Origin: Paramylibacter kogurei
GTDB lineage: Bacteria; Pseudomonadota; Alphaproteobacteria; Rhodobacterales; Rhodobacteraceae
Reading direction: 5' to 3'
Assembly (NCBI RefSeq): GCF_002742285.1
Contig: NZ_MDGM01000012.1
Span: 620,001 to 684,000, forward strand
Length of the DNA: 64,000 nt
Shown piece after piece: positions 19,888-29,613 of this stretch; positions within the stretch are counted from its first letter, which is position 1, and every line of letters begins with the position of its first letter. The notes below the pieces were generated by a model, which had not been told where the DNA came from, ran no database searches, and worked only from the letters and a program-made list of their open reading frames with translations. The translations under genes were made by a program, and so were the position numbers.

Positions 19888-20229
19888 ATGGATTGGCTTA
19901 ACCAACATCAAATTTGGCGGCAAATTGCCGATAACCCAATCACGAAAATGTTAAGAATTGCCGTGGCGGCAGGTGCGCCTTACGCTCGATCTGTGCGTAT
20001 GGGGAATGTCATTTCCAATGCGCATGCAAAACGGTTGTTGATGCCGTTTGTGGACGCCTGTCCAACACCTATCAACACTATTGAGATGGCCAATTTGGTT
20101 AATCCAGTTCGCTGTTTCATTTCCCCTCTACTGACCCCCATTCGTGTTTTGCGAGCGGGGGTTTTTTTCATGGTCGATGCGCCTGAAACCAATTCTGTAA
20201 CCTGTCTTTCCAATGCAAAGGGTCTCTGA
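19888..20229 (+). CDS. uncertain ORF between the pcc small genes and pccA, containing a terminator
   Basis: A 113-codon frame starts 2 bp after the preceding stop, with GAGGAAG as a well-placed ribosome-binding site, and ends in TGATG overlapping the pccA start. Both junctions look like real translational coupling. Against it, a strong intrinsic terminator (20134-20168) lies inside the frame, the codons after it give an unconvincing tail, and rare codons (AGA, CTA, CGA) occur. The first 70 residues may be a real small protein that runs by chance into pccA, or the frame may act as a translated leader controlling read-through. No recognisable domain. Confidence 0.35.
   Translation: MDWLNQHQIWRQIADNPITKMLRIAVAAGAPYARSVRMGNVISNAHAKRLLMPFVDACPTPINTIEMANLVNPVRCFISPLLTPIRVLRAGVFFMVDAPETNSVTCLSNAKGL
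20134..20168 (+). terminator. intrinsic terminator upstream of pccA
   Basis: ACCCCC pairs with GGGGGT, extended inward by a TTCG/CGAG-like pairing, and the hairpin is followed by seven T residues. It lies 61 bp before the pccA start and inside an open frame. It should separate pccB from pccA transcription, or act as an attenuator if translation passes through it. Confidence 0.85.
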
Positions 20230-22229
20230 TGTTTGATAAAATTCTGATCGCAAACCGTGGTGAAATCGCATGTCGTGTCATCAAAACCGCGCGCAAAATG
20301 GGCATCAAAACCGTGGCTGTTTATTCCGATGCGGATAAAAACGCGCTGCATGTGGAAATGGCGGACGAGGCGGTACATATCGGCGCTGCGCCGGCATCCG
20401 AAAGCTATCTTGTGATTGATAAAATCATGGATGCGATCAAGCAAACGGGCGCACAGGCGGTGCATCCGGGTTATGGGTTTCTGTCAGAAAACAAACTGTT
20501 TGCACAGGCCTTGGAAAAGGCAGGTATCGCATTCATCGGTCCAAACCCGTATGCGATTGAGGCGATGGGTGATAAAATCACTTCGAAAAAACTGGCTGCA
20601 GAAGCGGGTGTTTCAACGGTTCCCGGCTACATGGGATTGATTGCAGATGCAGATGATGCTGTGAAAATCAGCAACGAAATTGGTTATCCTGTGATGATCA
20701 AAGCCTCCGCCGGTGGTGGCGGCAAAGGCATGCGTGTTGCATGGAACGATGCCGAAGCGCGCGAAGGTTTCGCCCTGTCAAAATCAGAGGCCGCGAGCAG
20801 TTTTGGCGATGATCGCATTTTCATCGAAAAATTCGTGACCCAACCGCGCCACATTGAAATTCAGGTGCTTGGTGATGGTCATGGCAACTGTATTTATTTG
20901 AACGAGCGTGAATGTTCCATTCAACGGCGCAATCAAAAGGTGATTGAAGAGGCCCCAAGCCCATTTTTGGATGAAAAAACCCGCAAGGCAATGGGCGATC
21001 AATCTGTCGCCTTGGCCAAGGCGGTTGATTATAACTCTGCGGGCACTGTCGAATTTATAGTTGATGGGGATCGCAATTTCTATTTCTTGGAAATGAACAC
21101 GCGATTGCAGGTCGAACACCCTGTTACCGAATTGATCACGGGGGTTGATCTGGTTGAACAGATGATCCGATCTGCTGCGGGTGAAAAATTGTCGCTTAAA
21201 CAATCGGATATTGGCATTAACGGCTGGGCGATTGAAAGCCGTCTTTACGCCGAAGACCCATATCGCAATTTCCTCCCATCCATTGGTCGTCTGACACGTT
21301 ATCGCCCACCAGCGGAAACCGCGACAGACGGCGCAATCGTGCGCAATGATACTGGCGTTTTTGAGGGCGGCGAGATCAGCATGTTTTACGATCCTATGAT
21401 CGCCAAACTGTGTACATGGGCGCCAACACGCGGTGATGCAATTGATGAAATGCGCACCGCATTGGATAGTTTCGAGCTTGAAGGCATTGGCCATAACCTG
21501 CCGTTCCTGTCTGCCGTGATGGATCACGAACGATTTGTTTCAGGCAATATTACAACCGCATTCATCGAAGAAGAATACCCTGACGGTTTTGCGGGAGTGA
21601 CGCTCCCCGATGTATCCTTGCGCAAGGTCGCCGCATCCGCCGCCGCCATGCACCGCGTTGCCGAAATTCGTCGCGCGCGTGTTTCTGGGCGGCTTGGTAA
21701 TCACGAACGCAAAGTGGGGCGCGATTGGGTTGTCACACTGCAAGACACCCAATTTGCGGTGACGATTGATGCAGATCGCGATGGATCAACGGTTGTGTTC
21801 GATGATGGTGAAACCGTTCGGGTGAAATCAGATTGGAAACCGGGCACGAAGCTCGCGACATTTTTGCTCAACGACGAACCATTTGTGATGAAAGTGTCCA
21901 AGGTTCCCGGTGCAATCCGGATGCGGGTACGCGGCGCTGATTTAGTGGTGAATGTACGCTTGCCACGCCACGCGGAACTGGCCGAATTGATGCCCGAAAT
22001 CATTGTGCCAGATACGTCAAATATGCTGCTTTGCCCAATGCCCGGATTGATCGTTTCCATGGATGTTGCCGTGGGCGATGTTGTGGAAGAGGGTCAGGCG
22101 CTTTGTACCGTCGAAGCGATGAAAATGGAAAATGTATTACGGTCTGAAAAACGCGCAACCATCACCAAAATCGCGGCACAAACAGGCGACAGCTTGGCCG
22201 TTGATGACGTGATCATGGAGTTTGAATGA
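20229..22229 (+). CDS. pccA: propionyl-CoA carboxylase, alpha (biotin carboxylase plus BCCP) subunit
   Basis: This 666-residue subunit carboxylates its own biotin with ATP and bicarbonate. The biotin carboxylase part (about 1-450) shows [17 protein letters not shown], the glycine-rich ATP loop [13 protein letters not shown] near 157-168, and [23 protein letters not shown]-type linker follows, and the C-terminal carrier domain has EAMKMENVL with the biotinylated lysine at 632. AAAGGG precedes the ATG. The gene ends in an ATGA overlap with the mutase gene. Length and domain order fit PccA rather than acetyl-CoA carboxylase AccC (about 450 aa). Confidence 0.96.
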   Translation: MFDKILIANRGEIACRVIKTARKMGIKTVAVYSDADKNALHVEMADEAVHIGAAPASESYLVIDKIMDAIKQTGAQAVHPGYGFLSENKLFAQALEKAGIAFIGPNPYAIEAMGDKITSKKLAAEAGVSTVPGYMGLIADADDAVKISNEIGYPVMIKASAGGGGKGMRVAWNDAEAREGFALSKSEAASSFGDDRIFIEKFVTQPRHIEIQVLGDGHGNCIYLNERECSIQRRNQKVIEEAPSPFLDEKTRKAMGDQSVALAKAVDYNSAGTVEFIVDGDRNFYFLEMNTRLQVEHPVTELITGVDLVEQMIRSAAGEKLSLKQSDIGINGWAIESRLYAEDPYRNFLPSIGRLTRYRPPAETATDGAIVRNDTGVFEGGEISMFYDPMIAKLCTWAPTRGDAIDEMRTALDSFELEGIGHNLPFLSAVMDHERFVSGNITTAFIEEEYPDGFAGVTLPDVSLRKVAASAAAMHRVAEIRRARVSGRLGNHERKVGRDWVVTLQDTQFAVTIDADRDGSTVVFDDGETVRVKSDWKPGTKLATFLLNDEPFVMKVSKVPGAIRMRVRGADLVVNVRLPRHAELAELMPEIIVPDTSNMLLCPMPGLIVSMDVAVGDVVEEGQALCTVEAMKMENVLRSEKRATITKIAAQTGDSLAVDDVIMEFE

Positions 22230-24355
22230 TGTCTGACGTTGAAAACTGGAAAATCGTTGCAAATAAAGAGCTTCGCGGCAAATCTTTAAGTGATCTTACG
22301 TGGGACACACCCGAAGGTATCGCGGTAAAACCGCTTTATACTGAACAGGATATGGCTGGTTTGGATCACTTGGGTTCAACACCAGGGTCCGCGCCATATC
22401 TGCGGGGGCCAAAGGCTACGATGTATGCAGGGCGCCCATGGACCATCCGCCAATATGCAGGGTTTTCCACAGCCGAAGAATCCAACGCATTTTATCGCAA
22501 GGGTTTGGCCGCTGGCCAACAGGGCGTGTCTGTTGCATTCGATCTGGCCACGCATCGTGGATATGATTCCGATCATCCACGTGTGACGGGTGATGTGGGC
22601 AAGGCGGGCGTGGCGATTGATAGTGTTGAGGATATGAAAATCCTGTTTGACGGCATCCCGCTGGATCAGGTTTCTGTTTCAATGACAATGAACGGCGCAG
22701 TCATCCCGATTTTGGCCAATTTTATCGTTGCGGGCGAAGAACAGGGCGTATCTGCGGATAAACTGGCGGGTACCATTCAAAATGACATTTTGAAAGAATT
22801 CATGGTGCGCAACACCTATATCTATCCGCCCGCGCCATCGATGCGGATTGTGTCAGATATTATCGGTTACACATCGCAAAATATGCCAAAATTCAATTCC
22901 ATTTCAATCAGTGGTTATCACATTCACGAAGCGGGTTCGAACCTTGTCCAAGAACTGGCATTCACACTTGCCGATGGTAAGGAATATGTGAAAGCGGCGA
23001 TCAAGGCAGGGTTGGATGTGGATGCGTTTGCGCCGCGCCTGTCATTCTTTTTCGCCATCGGCATGAACTTTTTCATGGAGGCGGCAAAATTGCGCGCCGC
23101 GCGGTTGTTGTGGCACCGTATCATGGCCGAATTTGAACCAAAGAACGAAAAATCAAACATGCTACGCACGCACTGTCAAACCAGTGGCGTATCCTTGCAA
23201 GAACAAGATCCGTTTAATAACGCAATCCGTACTGCATACGAAGCAATGTCCGCCGCATTGGGTGGCACGCAATCCTTGCACACCAACAGCTATGACGAAG
23301 CGATTGCGTTACCAACGGATGAATCTGCGCGACTTGCGCGTAACACCCAGCTGATTTTGCAAAATGAAACGGGCATAACCAATGTGGTCGATCCGTTGGC
23401 GGGGTCTTATTATGTGGAAAGCCTGACCAAAGAATTGGCGGATAAAGCGTGGGAATTGATCTGCGAGGTTGATGCATTGGGTGGAATGACCAAGGCCGTG
23501 GAAAGCGGGATGCCCAAATTGCGGATCGAGGAGGCCGCCGCCCAACGCCAAGCACGCGTTGATCGCGGTGAAGACGTGATCGTTGGTGTGAACAAATTCC
23601 AACGCGAAGAAGAGCCCAAAATTGACGTGCGCGAAATTGATAACGCGGCTGTGCGCGATGCACAGATTGCGCGATTGAAACAGGTACGAAAATCACGCGA
23701 CACGGCGGCTTGTGACGCCGCACTGGCTGCATTGGAAATGGGTGCGAAAAACGGTGGCAACCTGTTGGCGCTGGCCGTTGATGCGGCGCGTGCGCGTGCA
23801 ACGGTTGGTGAAATTTCCGATGCGATGGAAAATGTGTTTGGACGCCATAGCGCCAAGGTGAAAACCCTCAAAGGCGTATATGGCGCAGCTTACAAAGACG
23901 ATCCTGATTTTGCAGCGTTACAAACGGAGGTCACAAAATTTGCAGCAGATCATGGCACGCCGCCCAAAATGTTGGTGGTGAAGCTTGGCCAAGATGGTCA
24001 TGATCGCGGCGGCAAAGTGATTGCATCTGCATTTGGCGATATCGGGTTTGATGTCACCATGGGCCCATTGTTCCAAACACCGGACGAGGCCGCGGATGAT
24101 GCGGTGGAACAAGGTGTTCATGTGGTTGGCATTTCATCCCAAGCAGCGGGGCATACAACGCTTGCCCCACAGTTGATCCATGCGCTCAAGGATAAAGGCG
24201 GGGAAAATGTGATTGTGATTTGTGGCGGGGTGATCCCGCCCGATGATTACAATTATTTGCGCCAATGTGGTGTACGCGCAATTTTCGGCCCCGGCACGAA
24301 CATCCCACAAGCGGCGAAAGAGGTTCTGCAATTGGTACGCCAAGTGCAAAAATAA
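22226..24355 (+). CDS. scpA: methylmalonyl-CoA mutase
   Basis: This 709-residue B12-dependent enzyme converts (2R)-methylmalonyl-CoA to succinyl-CoA, the last step of propionate entry into the TCA cycle. The N-terminal TIM barrel shows [18 protein letters not shown] and [16 protein letters not shown]; the substrate loop includes [19 protein letters not shown]. The C-terminal cobalamin domain has DGHDRGGKV with the lower-ligand His592, then GGVIPPDDY. Length is that of the single-chain homodimeric form. Two adjacent ATGs overlap the pccA stop, so translation is coupled. No methylmalonyl-CoA epimerase gene is present in the window. The name bhbA is also used in rhizobia. Confidence 0.95.
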   Translation: MMSDVENWKIVANKELRGKSLSDLTWDTPEGIAVKPLYTEQDMAGLDHLGSTPGSAPYLRGPKATMYAGRPWTIRQYAGFSTAEESNAFYRKGLAAGQQGVSVAFDLATHRGYDSDHPRVTGDVGKAGVAIDSVEDMKILFDGIPLDQVSVSMTMNGAVIPILANFIVAGEEQGVSADKLAGTIQNDILKEFMVRNTYIYPPAPSMRIVSDIIGYTSQNMPKFNSISISGYHIHEAGSNLVQELAFTLADGKEYVKAAIKAGLDVDAFAPRLSFFFAIGMNFFMEAAKLRAARLLWHRIMAEFEPKNEKSNMLRTHCQTSGVSLQEQDPFNNAIRTAYEAMSAALGGTQSLHTNSYDEAIALPTDESARLARNTQLILQNETGITNVVDPLAGSYYVESLTKELADKAWELICEVDALGGMTKAVESGMPKLRIEEAAAQRQARVDRGEDVIVGVNKFQREEEPKIDVREIDNAAVRDAQIARLKQVRKSRDTAACDAALAALEMGAKNGGNLLALAVDAARARATVGEISDAMENVFGRHSAKVKTLKGVYGAAYKDDPDFAALQTEVTKFAADHGTPPKMLVVKLGQDGHDRGGKVIASAFGDIGFDVTMGPLFQTPDEAADDAVEQGVHVVGISSQAAGHTTLAPQLIHALKDKGGENVIVICGGVIPPDDYNYLRQCGVRAIFGPGTNIPQAAKEVLQLVRQVQK

Positions 24356-24382
24356 TATCACATATCGTAAGAGGAGACGATA

Positions 24383-26275
24383 ATGTACAAACAGGTTTAC
24401 GAAGCATGGCAACAAGACCCAGAAAAATTCTGGATGAAGGCCGCAGAGGCGATTGATTGGGTCAAACCACCAAGCAAGGCATTGTTTGATGACAATGCGC
24501 CGCTTTATGAATGGTTTTGCGATGCCGAGGTGAATACCTGTTACAACGCCGTTGATCGCCATGTCGAAAATGGCAAAGGTGATCAAACCGCAATTATTTA
24601 CGATAGCCCAATCACAGGGCGCAAATCCAAGATTAGCTTTGCTGAACTGCAAGTCAAAACCGCCAATATGGGTGGGGCGCTTTTGGCGCAGGGCGTGCAA
24701 AAAGGTGATCGCGTCATCATCTATATGCCAATGGTGCCAGAGGCGATGGTGGCAATGCTGGCCTGTGCACGTATTGGTGCGGTGCATTCCGTGGTGTTTG
24801 GTGGATTTGCCGCGAACGAGTTGGCGACACGTATTGATGACGCCACGCCCAAAGCGATTATTGCCGCATCTTGTGGGATCGAACCATCGGGAGTGATCGC
24901 ATACAAACCACTGGTGGATGGCGCAATTGAATTGGCAAAACATAAACCCGACACGTGTATCATTTTGCAACGCGATGAATTACAGGCCGATATGGTTGCT
25001 GGGCGCGATGTGGATTGGCATGAATGCCAACAAGGTATCAGCCCCGCCGAATGTGTGGCGGTTAAGGGTAATGATCCGCTATATATTCTTTATACCTCTG
25101 GCACGACGGGTCAGCCAAAAGGCGTTGTGCGCCCCAATGCGGGGCATTTGGTGGCGCTCAACTGGACCATGAAAAACGTTTATGGTGTGAATCCGGGCGA
25201 AGTGTTCTGGGCCGCATCCGATGTGGGCTGGGTCGTTGGCCATTCGTATATTTGTTATGGGCCATTGATCCACGGCAACACCACGATTGTGTTTGAGGGC
25301 AAACCAATCGGCACACCCGATGCGGGGACATTTTGGCGCGTGATCGAAGAACATGATGTGAAAACATTTTTCACCGCACCCACCGCATTTCGCGCAATCA
25401 AACGTGTTGACCCAAAGGGCGAATTTGTCAAAAAATATGACCTGTCTGGTTTGCGCTATTTGTTTTTGGCAGGAGAGCGCGCCGATCCGGATACAATCAA
25501 ATGGGCGCAAGACCAACTTGGCGTGCCTGTGATTGATCATTGGTGGCAAACCGAAATTGGTTTCCCCGCTGTCTGCAATCCTGTTGGCATTGAAGAGTTG
25601 CCAGTAAAACTGGGATCACCCGCTGTGCCGATGCCCGGCTTTGATATTCAAATCGTGGATGATGCGGGTAAACCATTACCAACGGGTGAGCTGGGTGCGA
25701 TTGTTGCCAAGTTGCCTTTTCCACCTGGAACACTTCCAACGCTTTGGAATGCAGAGGATCGTTATAAATCCGCGTATCTTGAAACATTTCCGGGTTTTTA
25801 TGAAACCGGTGATGCGGGATATGTGGATGAAGATGGTTATCTTTATATCATGGCGCGCACGGATGATGTGATCAATGTGGCGGGGCATCGTCTGTCCACA
25901 GGACAAATGGAAGAGGTGTTATCAAACCATCCCGATGTTGCCGAATGCGCCGTGATTGGTGTGAGTGATGCGCTTAAGGGGCAATTGCCGATGGGTTTTT
26001 TGTGCATCAACGCTGGTGTGGATCGTGATCCATCCGAAATTGTGGCCGAATGCGTGAAACTGGTGCGCAGCGAAATCGGCCCCGTTGCCGCATTTAAATT
26101 GGCCACGGTGGTGGATCGATTGCCCAAAACACGATCGGGCAAAATTTTACGTGGTATCATGGTGAAAATCGCCGATGGCGCGGAATGGAAGATGCCCGCA
26201 ACCATTGATGATCCCGCGATTTTGGGTGAAATTGAGACAGCGTTATCCAATCTTGGCTATCCCGCCAAAGGGTAA
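24383..26275 (+). CDS. prpE: propionyl-CoA synthetase
   Basis: This 630-residue AMP-forming acyl-CoA ligase activates propionate to propionyl-CoA. The adenylation P-loop reads YILYTSGTTGQPKGVVR, further core motifs are ASDVGWVVGHSYI, DHWWQTEIGFP and YETGDAGYVDEDGY, and the C-terminal catalytic lysine (about 587) sits in RSGKILRG, the position regulated by acetylation or propionylation in relatives. The N-terminus (YKQVYEAWQQDPEKFW) matches the PrpE branch rather than Acs. AGAGGAGA precedes the ATG. The gene lies 27 bp after the mutase gene, so pccA-scpA-prpE is one operon. Its TAA is covered by a perfect 21-bp palindrome. Confidence 0.94.
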   Translation: MYKQVYEAWQQDPEKFWMKAAEAIDWVKPPSKALFDDNAPLYEWFCDAEVNTCYNAVDRHVENGKGDQTAIIYDSPITGRKSKISFAELQVKTANMGGALLAQGVQKGDRVIIYMPMVPEAMVAMLACARIGAVHSVVFGGFAANELATRIDDATPKAIIAASCGIEPSGVIAYKPLVDGAIELAKHKPDTCIILQRDELQADMVAGRDVDWHECQQGISPAECVAVKGNDPLYILYTSGTTGQPKGVVRPNAGHLVALNWTMKNVYGVNPGEVFWAASDVGWVVGHSYICYGPLIHGNTTIVFEGKPIGTPDAGTFWRVIEEHDVKTFFTAPTAFRAIKRVDPKGEFVKKYDLSGLRYLFLAGERADPDTIKWAQDQLGVPVIDHWWQTEIGFPAVCNPVGIEELPVKLGSPAVPMPGFDIQIVDDAGKPLPTGELGAIVAKLPFPPGTLPTLWNAEDRYKSAYLETFPGFYETGDAGYVDEDGYLYIMARTDDVINVAGHRLSTGQMEEVLSNHPDVAECAVIGVSDALKGQLPMGFLCINAGVDRDPSEIVAECVKLVRSEIGPVAAFKLATVVDRLPKTRSGKILRGIMVKIADGAEWKMPATIDDPAILGEIETALSNLGYPAKG

Positions 26276-26295
26276 TCTTTGCAAGTTGCAAAGAT
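26275..26295. promoter_or_regulatory. perfect 21-bp palindrome over the prpE stop (TTTGCAA type)
   Basis: The ten bases ATCTTTGCAA and their exact complement flank a single G, beginning at the last base of the prpE stop codon. The core CTTTGCAA matches the PccR-type boxes between pccR and pccB. No T-run follows, so it is a poor intrinsic terminator. It stands 53-73 bp upstream of the hybrid kinase start and may be an operator for it. Assignment to PccR is inference. Confidence 0.55.
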
Positions 26296-26347
26296 TTGGT
26301 GAAAAATCTATAGTTTAACAAAGCCCTCTGGTTGAGTTGGATTATAG

Positions 26348-27886
26348 ATGTCACCGCGTAGGTTAAAGCCCAGTTTACAAAGCAAATCCGCCAAATCAGC
26401 GCAAGATCGCCCGATGATCACGCATGATTTGCAGTCGGCCATGTCGGATGTAATCAATGGGCTAAAGCTCATTGAAACTGATGAATTAAGCAGTGAAAAT
26501 CAGATTCATTATGATCGTGCGTGCAGCGCCAGCGACACATTGCAACGTATGCTGGCCGTTTTGTTTGACAATCTAAAGGGTGAAAAAAACGATCTGGCCA
26601 CAGAAATCAGAGCATTCGAACTTGCGAAATTCGTCAGCGACATTCAACGCCGTTGGCATAGCCGTGCATCGGCCAAACAGATCGAATTTAAAATTACTTC
26701 GGCGCCAAACTTGCCTGAAAAAATTCAAATTGATCGCACTGCGTTGGAACGTATCCTGTCCAACATTTTGGAAAACGCGATCAAGTTTTGCGACGAAGGT
26801 TTGGTGCAGCTTGATATTGGGATCAATCTTGATGAAAACCTGATGTTTGTTGTGCGCGACAATGGTCCGGGGTTTAGCAAAGAAGCATTGAGCCTGTTAT
26901 ATGAATACAAAGGTCGTCCAGAAAATTCGGCAAAGTCGGGGACGGGGCTTGGGCTTCATATTGTGAAACGTTTGGTTGATCAGTTGGATGGAACAATTGA
27001 TGTTTTCAATCAAACCACGGGCGCGTTTGTCACCGTGGAAATACCATATAGTTCATGGCGCGTATCAGAACAGACCAGCAATGTTCCCGAAGATGAATTT
27101 GATTTGTCTGGGCTTCGTATTTTATTGGCAGAAGATAACCAGACAAGCCAAATGGTTTTGCGCAAACAGATCGAAGGATTTGGTGTTATCCCAACGGTTG
27201 TCGACAATGGACTAGATGCATTGCGACAATTAGAAAGCGAAGATTTCGACGCGGCATTGATGGATATTGAAATGCCTGTGATGTCTGGCTTGGACACCAT
27301 TATGCAATTGCGCAAACGCGATGATATCAAGGGGGCGATCCCGATTATCGCGGTGTCTGCATATGTGATGCCAGGGGATCGCGAAAAAATTATGCTGGGC
27401 GGGGCGGATCATATCGTGACCAAACCGGTCACAGATGCGGCTGCGTTTCGCGCCACGATTGGCGCAACCATTGCGGCTAAAACCGATGAAAATCAGCGCC
27501 GATTTGCCATTCAAAAAAACCGTCGTGAACCGTTGATCGATCAAGAAATCTATCGCGAATTGGAAAGCTCGGTCGGGCGCGAGGATATGCATGAATTGCT
27601 GTCAAAAATTTTGATTGATTTGAAATCTGTCGCGGCGGCGTTGAAAAAATTTGTAGCTGCAATGGATGTTGCAGGTGTGCGCGCGCAAACACATGTTTTG
27701 GTATCCGTGGCAGGTGCAATTGGCGCAAAATCAGTGCAAAAATCCGCTGAAAGTTTGAACATTTCCGCCAATCACGAAGAAATTGATCAAGTGCGCGATT
27801 ATTATTTGGAATGCGCAACGGGGCTTAGCAAATTGATCGTAGAGGTTGATCATCTGAAACAGCAAAACGCGCTGATTTCATCATGA
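26348..27886 (+). CDS. soluble hybrid histidine kinase (HisKA-like, HATPase, REC, HPt-like)
   Basis: This 512-residue protein has no membrane segment or recognised sensor domain. A short dimerisation region carries a likely phospho-His26 (ITHDLQSAMSDV). The HATPase follows, with the N-box SNILENAIKF (Asn143), G1 DNGPGFS and G2 GTGLGLHIVKRLV. A receiver domain (about 256-375) has Asp306 in LMDIEMPVMSG and Lys359. The C-terminal helices hold an HPt-like motif, QTHVLVSVAGAIGA, with His449. All steps of a phosphorelay are thus in one chain, with output expected through the REC-HTH protein whose ATG overlaps its stop. The signal is unknown; the gene follows prpE, which hints at propionate or redox state. 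Confidence 0.85.
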   Translation: MSPRRLKPSLQSKSAKSAQDRPMITHDLQSAMSDVINGLKLIETDELSSENQIHYDRACSASDTLQRMLAVLFDNLKGEKNDLATEIRAFELAKFVSDIQRRWHSRASAKQIEFKITSAPNLPEKIQIDRTALERILSNILENAIKFCDEGLVQLDIGINLDENLMFVVRDNGPGFSKEALSLLYEYKGRPENSAKSGTGLGLHIVKRLVDQLDGTIDVFNQTTGAFVTVEIPYSSWRVSEQTSNVPEDEFDLSGLRILLAEDNQTSQMVLRKQIEGFGVIPTVVDNGLDALRQLESEDFDAALMDIEMPVMSGLDTIMQLRKRDDIKGAIPIIAVSAYVMPGDREKIMLGGADHIVTKPVTDAAAFRATIGATIAAKTDENQRRFAIQKNRREPLIDQEIYRELESSVGREDMHELLSKILIDLKSVAAALKKFVAAMDVAGVRAQTHVLVSVAGAIGAKSVQKSAESLNISANHEEIDQVRDYYLECATGLSKLIVEVDHLKQQNALISS

Positions 27887-28458
27887 AAAAAGTGCTGTAT
27901 GTCGAGGATACGGATTCAATTTCGATGCTTTACGCATCCTACCTCAGAAAAGCAGGATATATTCCCGTCACTGCCGCAACTGCGCAAGAGGCAGAACAAG
28001 AATTCATGGCCCATGATTACGAAGTGATCTTGGTTGATCTTGGCCTGCCTGATCGCAATGGGTTGGAATTGCTTGCGGATTTTTTGCTCCGCAAACCAAA
28101 ATTGAAGGTCATTGTGATCACGGCAAATGGTTCCATGAACATCGCGGTGGAAGCAATGCGAATGGGTGGGGCGGATTTTTTGGTCAAACCCGTCAGCCAA
28201 GAAAAATTTTCCGCAGCAGTAAATAATGCATTTGCACAGCTTGAACAAACCGCTGCACCAGATGTTCGCCATGACGGCGCATTTGATGATCGCCTGAGCG
28301 AACGCGTGCGCCCGTTAATCGGTCTGCCGTTTGAAAAGGTAGAACGCGCCTTGATCGAGGCAACAATTCAACATTGCAATGGATCGCTGCCAAAGGCTGC
28401 GGATTTATTGCAAGTGGCGCCATCTACTCTTTATCGCAAAAAAGAAAACTGGAAATAG
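27883..28458 (+). CDS. response regulator with Fis-type HTH and no AAA+ domain
   Basis: This 191-residue protein has a receiver domain (about 1-120) with phospho-acceptor Asp52 in VDLGLPDRNG and Lys102 in FLVKPVS, then a short linker and a Fis-type helix-turn-helix at the C-terminus (CNGSLPKAADLLQVAPSTLYRKK). The architecture resembles ActR/RegA/PrrA rather than NtrC, since the sigma-54 AAA+ module is absent, but the receiver sequence is not that of RegA. Its ATG overlaps the stop of the hybrid kinase gene, so it is very likely the cognate regulator that accepts phosphate from the kinase's HPt domain. Targets are unknown. Confidence 0.87.
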   Translation: MKKVLYVEDTDSISMLYASYLRKAGYIPVTAATAQEAEQEFMAHDYEVILVDLGLPDRNGLELLADFLLRKPKLKVIVITANGSMNIAVEAMRMGGADFLVKPVSQEKFSAAVNNAFAQLEQTAAPDVRHDGAFDDRLSERVRPLIGLPFEKVERALIEATIQHCNGSLPKAADLLQVAPSTLYRKKENWK

Positions 28459-28584
28459 GTACAAAAATTGCCATATTTTGCGGTATAAGACATATCAAAT
28501 TAACATTGTGATGCTTGAACAATCCAACAATGGCGTTACAAACAGGAATAAATCCGGTGTCGCGCACCTTTTTTACAGGATAAA

Positions 28585-29583
28585 ATGATGATTAACTTGA
28601 GAGATTTTGCAATTTTGGCCGTTGTGTCAAGCCTGACCGCAGCTGGTGCTAACGCACAGACTTTGGCCAATTCAAAAGGTCCTGCGAATACCCCACCTGA
28701 TACATATGGCGGATTGCAATTCGTGGATAACGAAGGTTGCGTTTTTGTGCGTTCGGGATATGCGGGCAAGGTTACGTGGGTACCACGTGTGGATCGCAAG
28801 CGTCGCCAATTATGTGATTCATCTTTCGTTCCAACATTTGGTGATGGCAAAGTTGCGCAAGCGAAAACAGGTGGTGGTCTGTTCGCCAAGAAACCAAAAC
28901 CTGCCAAATTGGAAGAGCTACCAGAGCCAAGCGAAGAAGAAGCTGTTGCAAAAGTTGACGAAAAACCAAAGAAACCTAAATCAGGTCTTTTTGCAAAACG
29001 GGTGAAACCCGAGGTCGAAGAAGAAACTGTTTCTGTTCCTGTAGCTGAACCAAAAGCAGCTGAAGAAACAGTACAGGCACCTGCTAAAACAGAAGAAAAG
29101 CCAAAACCACGTAAACCGTTGTTTGGCTTGGGCAAGAAAAAGGCGAACACTACAAAAACCGCAGATGCACCAGTTGTTCTTGAAAAACCAGAACCGGTGG
29201 CCAAGGTTGAAGAACCGGTTAAAACACCAAAGATTGTAATTTCAAAACCAGCCAAAGTGGTGGAAAAAGAACCCGTCGCGGCGAAACCTGTTGAAAAGGT
29301 TGCCAAAACAGCAAAGCCTAAGAAGGTCGCAAAACCAAAACCCGTAAAAACGCCATCTTTCAAAGAGGGATATTACGTGCGCGTTGCGAATTTTTCCAAT
29401 GCGGATAAAGCAAGCGAAACACTGGATTGGTTCAAGACATCTGGCCATCGTGGGTTGATCACACCAATCGGTGCGAAATCCGAATTGAATGTCGGCCCAT
29501 TTAGCAGTGCCGCCGCCGCAAAAGCGGCGTTATATCAAGCGGTTGGCGCAGGATATAAATCTGCCAAGATTGTTAAGCATTAA
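28585..29583 (+). CDS. secreted SPOR-domain protein with Lys/Pro/Glu-rich repeats
   Basis: This 332-residue protein has a Sec signal peptide (about 1-24, ending GANAQ), a compact region with two cysteines (about 30-80; NEGCVFVRSG and RQLCDSSF), a long low-complexity linker (about 85-255) and a C-terminal SPOR domain (about 258-332; GYYVRVANFSNADKASETLDWF). SPOR domains bind denuded peptidoglycan at the division site. The linker repeats the module GLFAKKPKP / GLFAKRVKP / LFGLGKKK, each followed by acidic Val/Glu stretches. AGGATAAA precedes two adjacent ATGs. It probably acts in the periplasm during division. The gene stands alone and ends in a strong terminator. Confidence 0.85.
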   Translation: MMINLRDFAILAVVSSLTAAGANAQTLANSKGPANTPPDTYGGLQFVDNEGCVFVRSGYAGKVTWVPRVDRKRRQLCDSSFVPTFGDGKVAQAKTGGGLFAKKPKPAKLEELPEPSEEEAVAKVDEKPKKPKSGLFAKRVKPEVEEETVSVPVAEPKAAEETVQAPAKTEEKPKPRKPLFGLGKKKANTTKTADAPVVLEKPEPVAKVEEPVKTPKIVISKPAKVVEKEPVAAKPVEKVAKTAKPKKVAKPKPVKTPSFKEGYYVRVANFSNADKASETLDWFKTSGHRGLITPIGAKSELNVGPFSSAAAAKAALYQAVGAGYKSAKIVKH

Positions 29584-29587
29584 TTAT

Positions 29588-29613
29588 AAGGCGCCTTAAC
29601 CGGCGCCTTTTTT
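29588..29613 (+). terminator. terminator of the SPOR-domain gene
   Basis: AAGGCGCC and GGCGCCTT pair around TTAACC, and a run of six T residues follows. It overlaps the stop codon of the convergent DUF6165 gene by two bases. Confidence 0.92.

Noticed and set aside
20784..21527. 247-codon antisense frame inside pccA
   Set aside because: Shadow frame opposite a clear gene; no RBS and no recognisable domain.
24134..24970. 278-codon antisense frame across the scpA-prpE junction
   Set aside because: Opposite two well-supported genes, with low-complexity Trp/His/Arg-rich content.
26275..26295. Palindrome after prpE as an intrinsic terminator
   Set aside because: No T-run follows on either strand, and the arms are only moderately GC-rich; an operator is the better reading.
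28536..29363. 275-codon antisense frame under the SPOR gene
   Set aside because: Its Gly/Phe/Thr/Ser-rich sequence is the mirror of the Lys/Pro/Glu-rich linker repeats.
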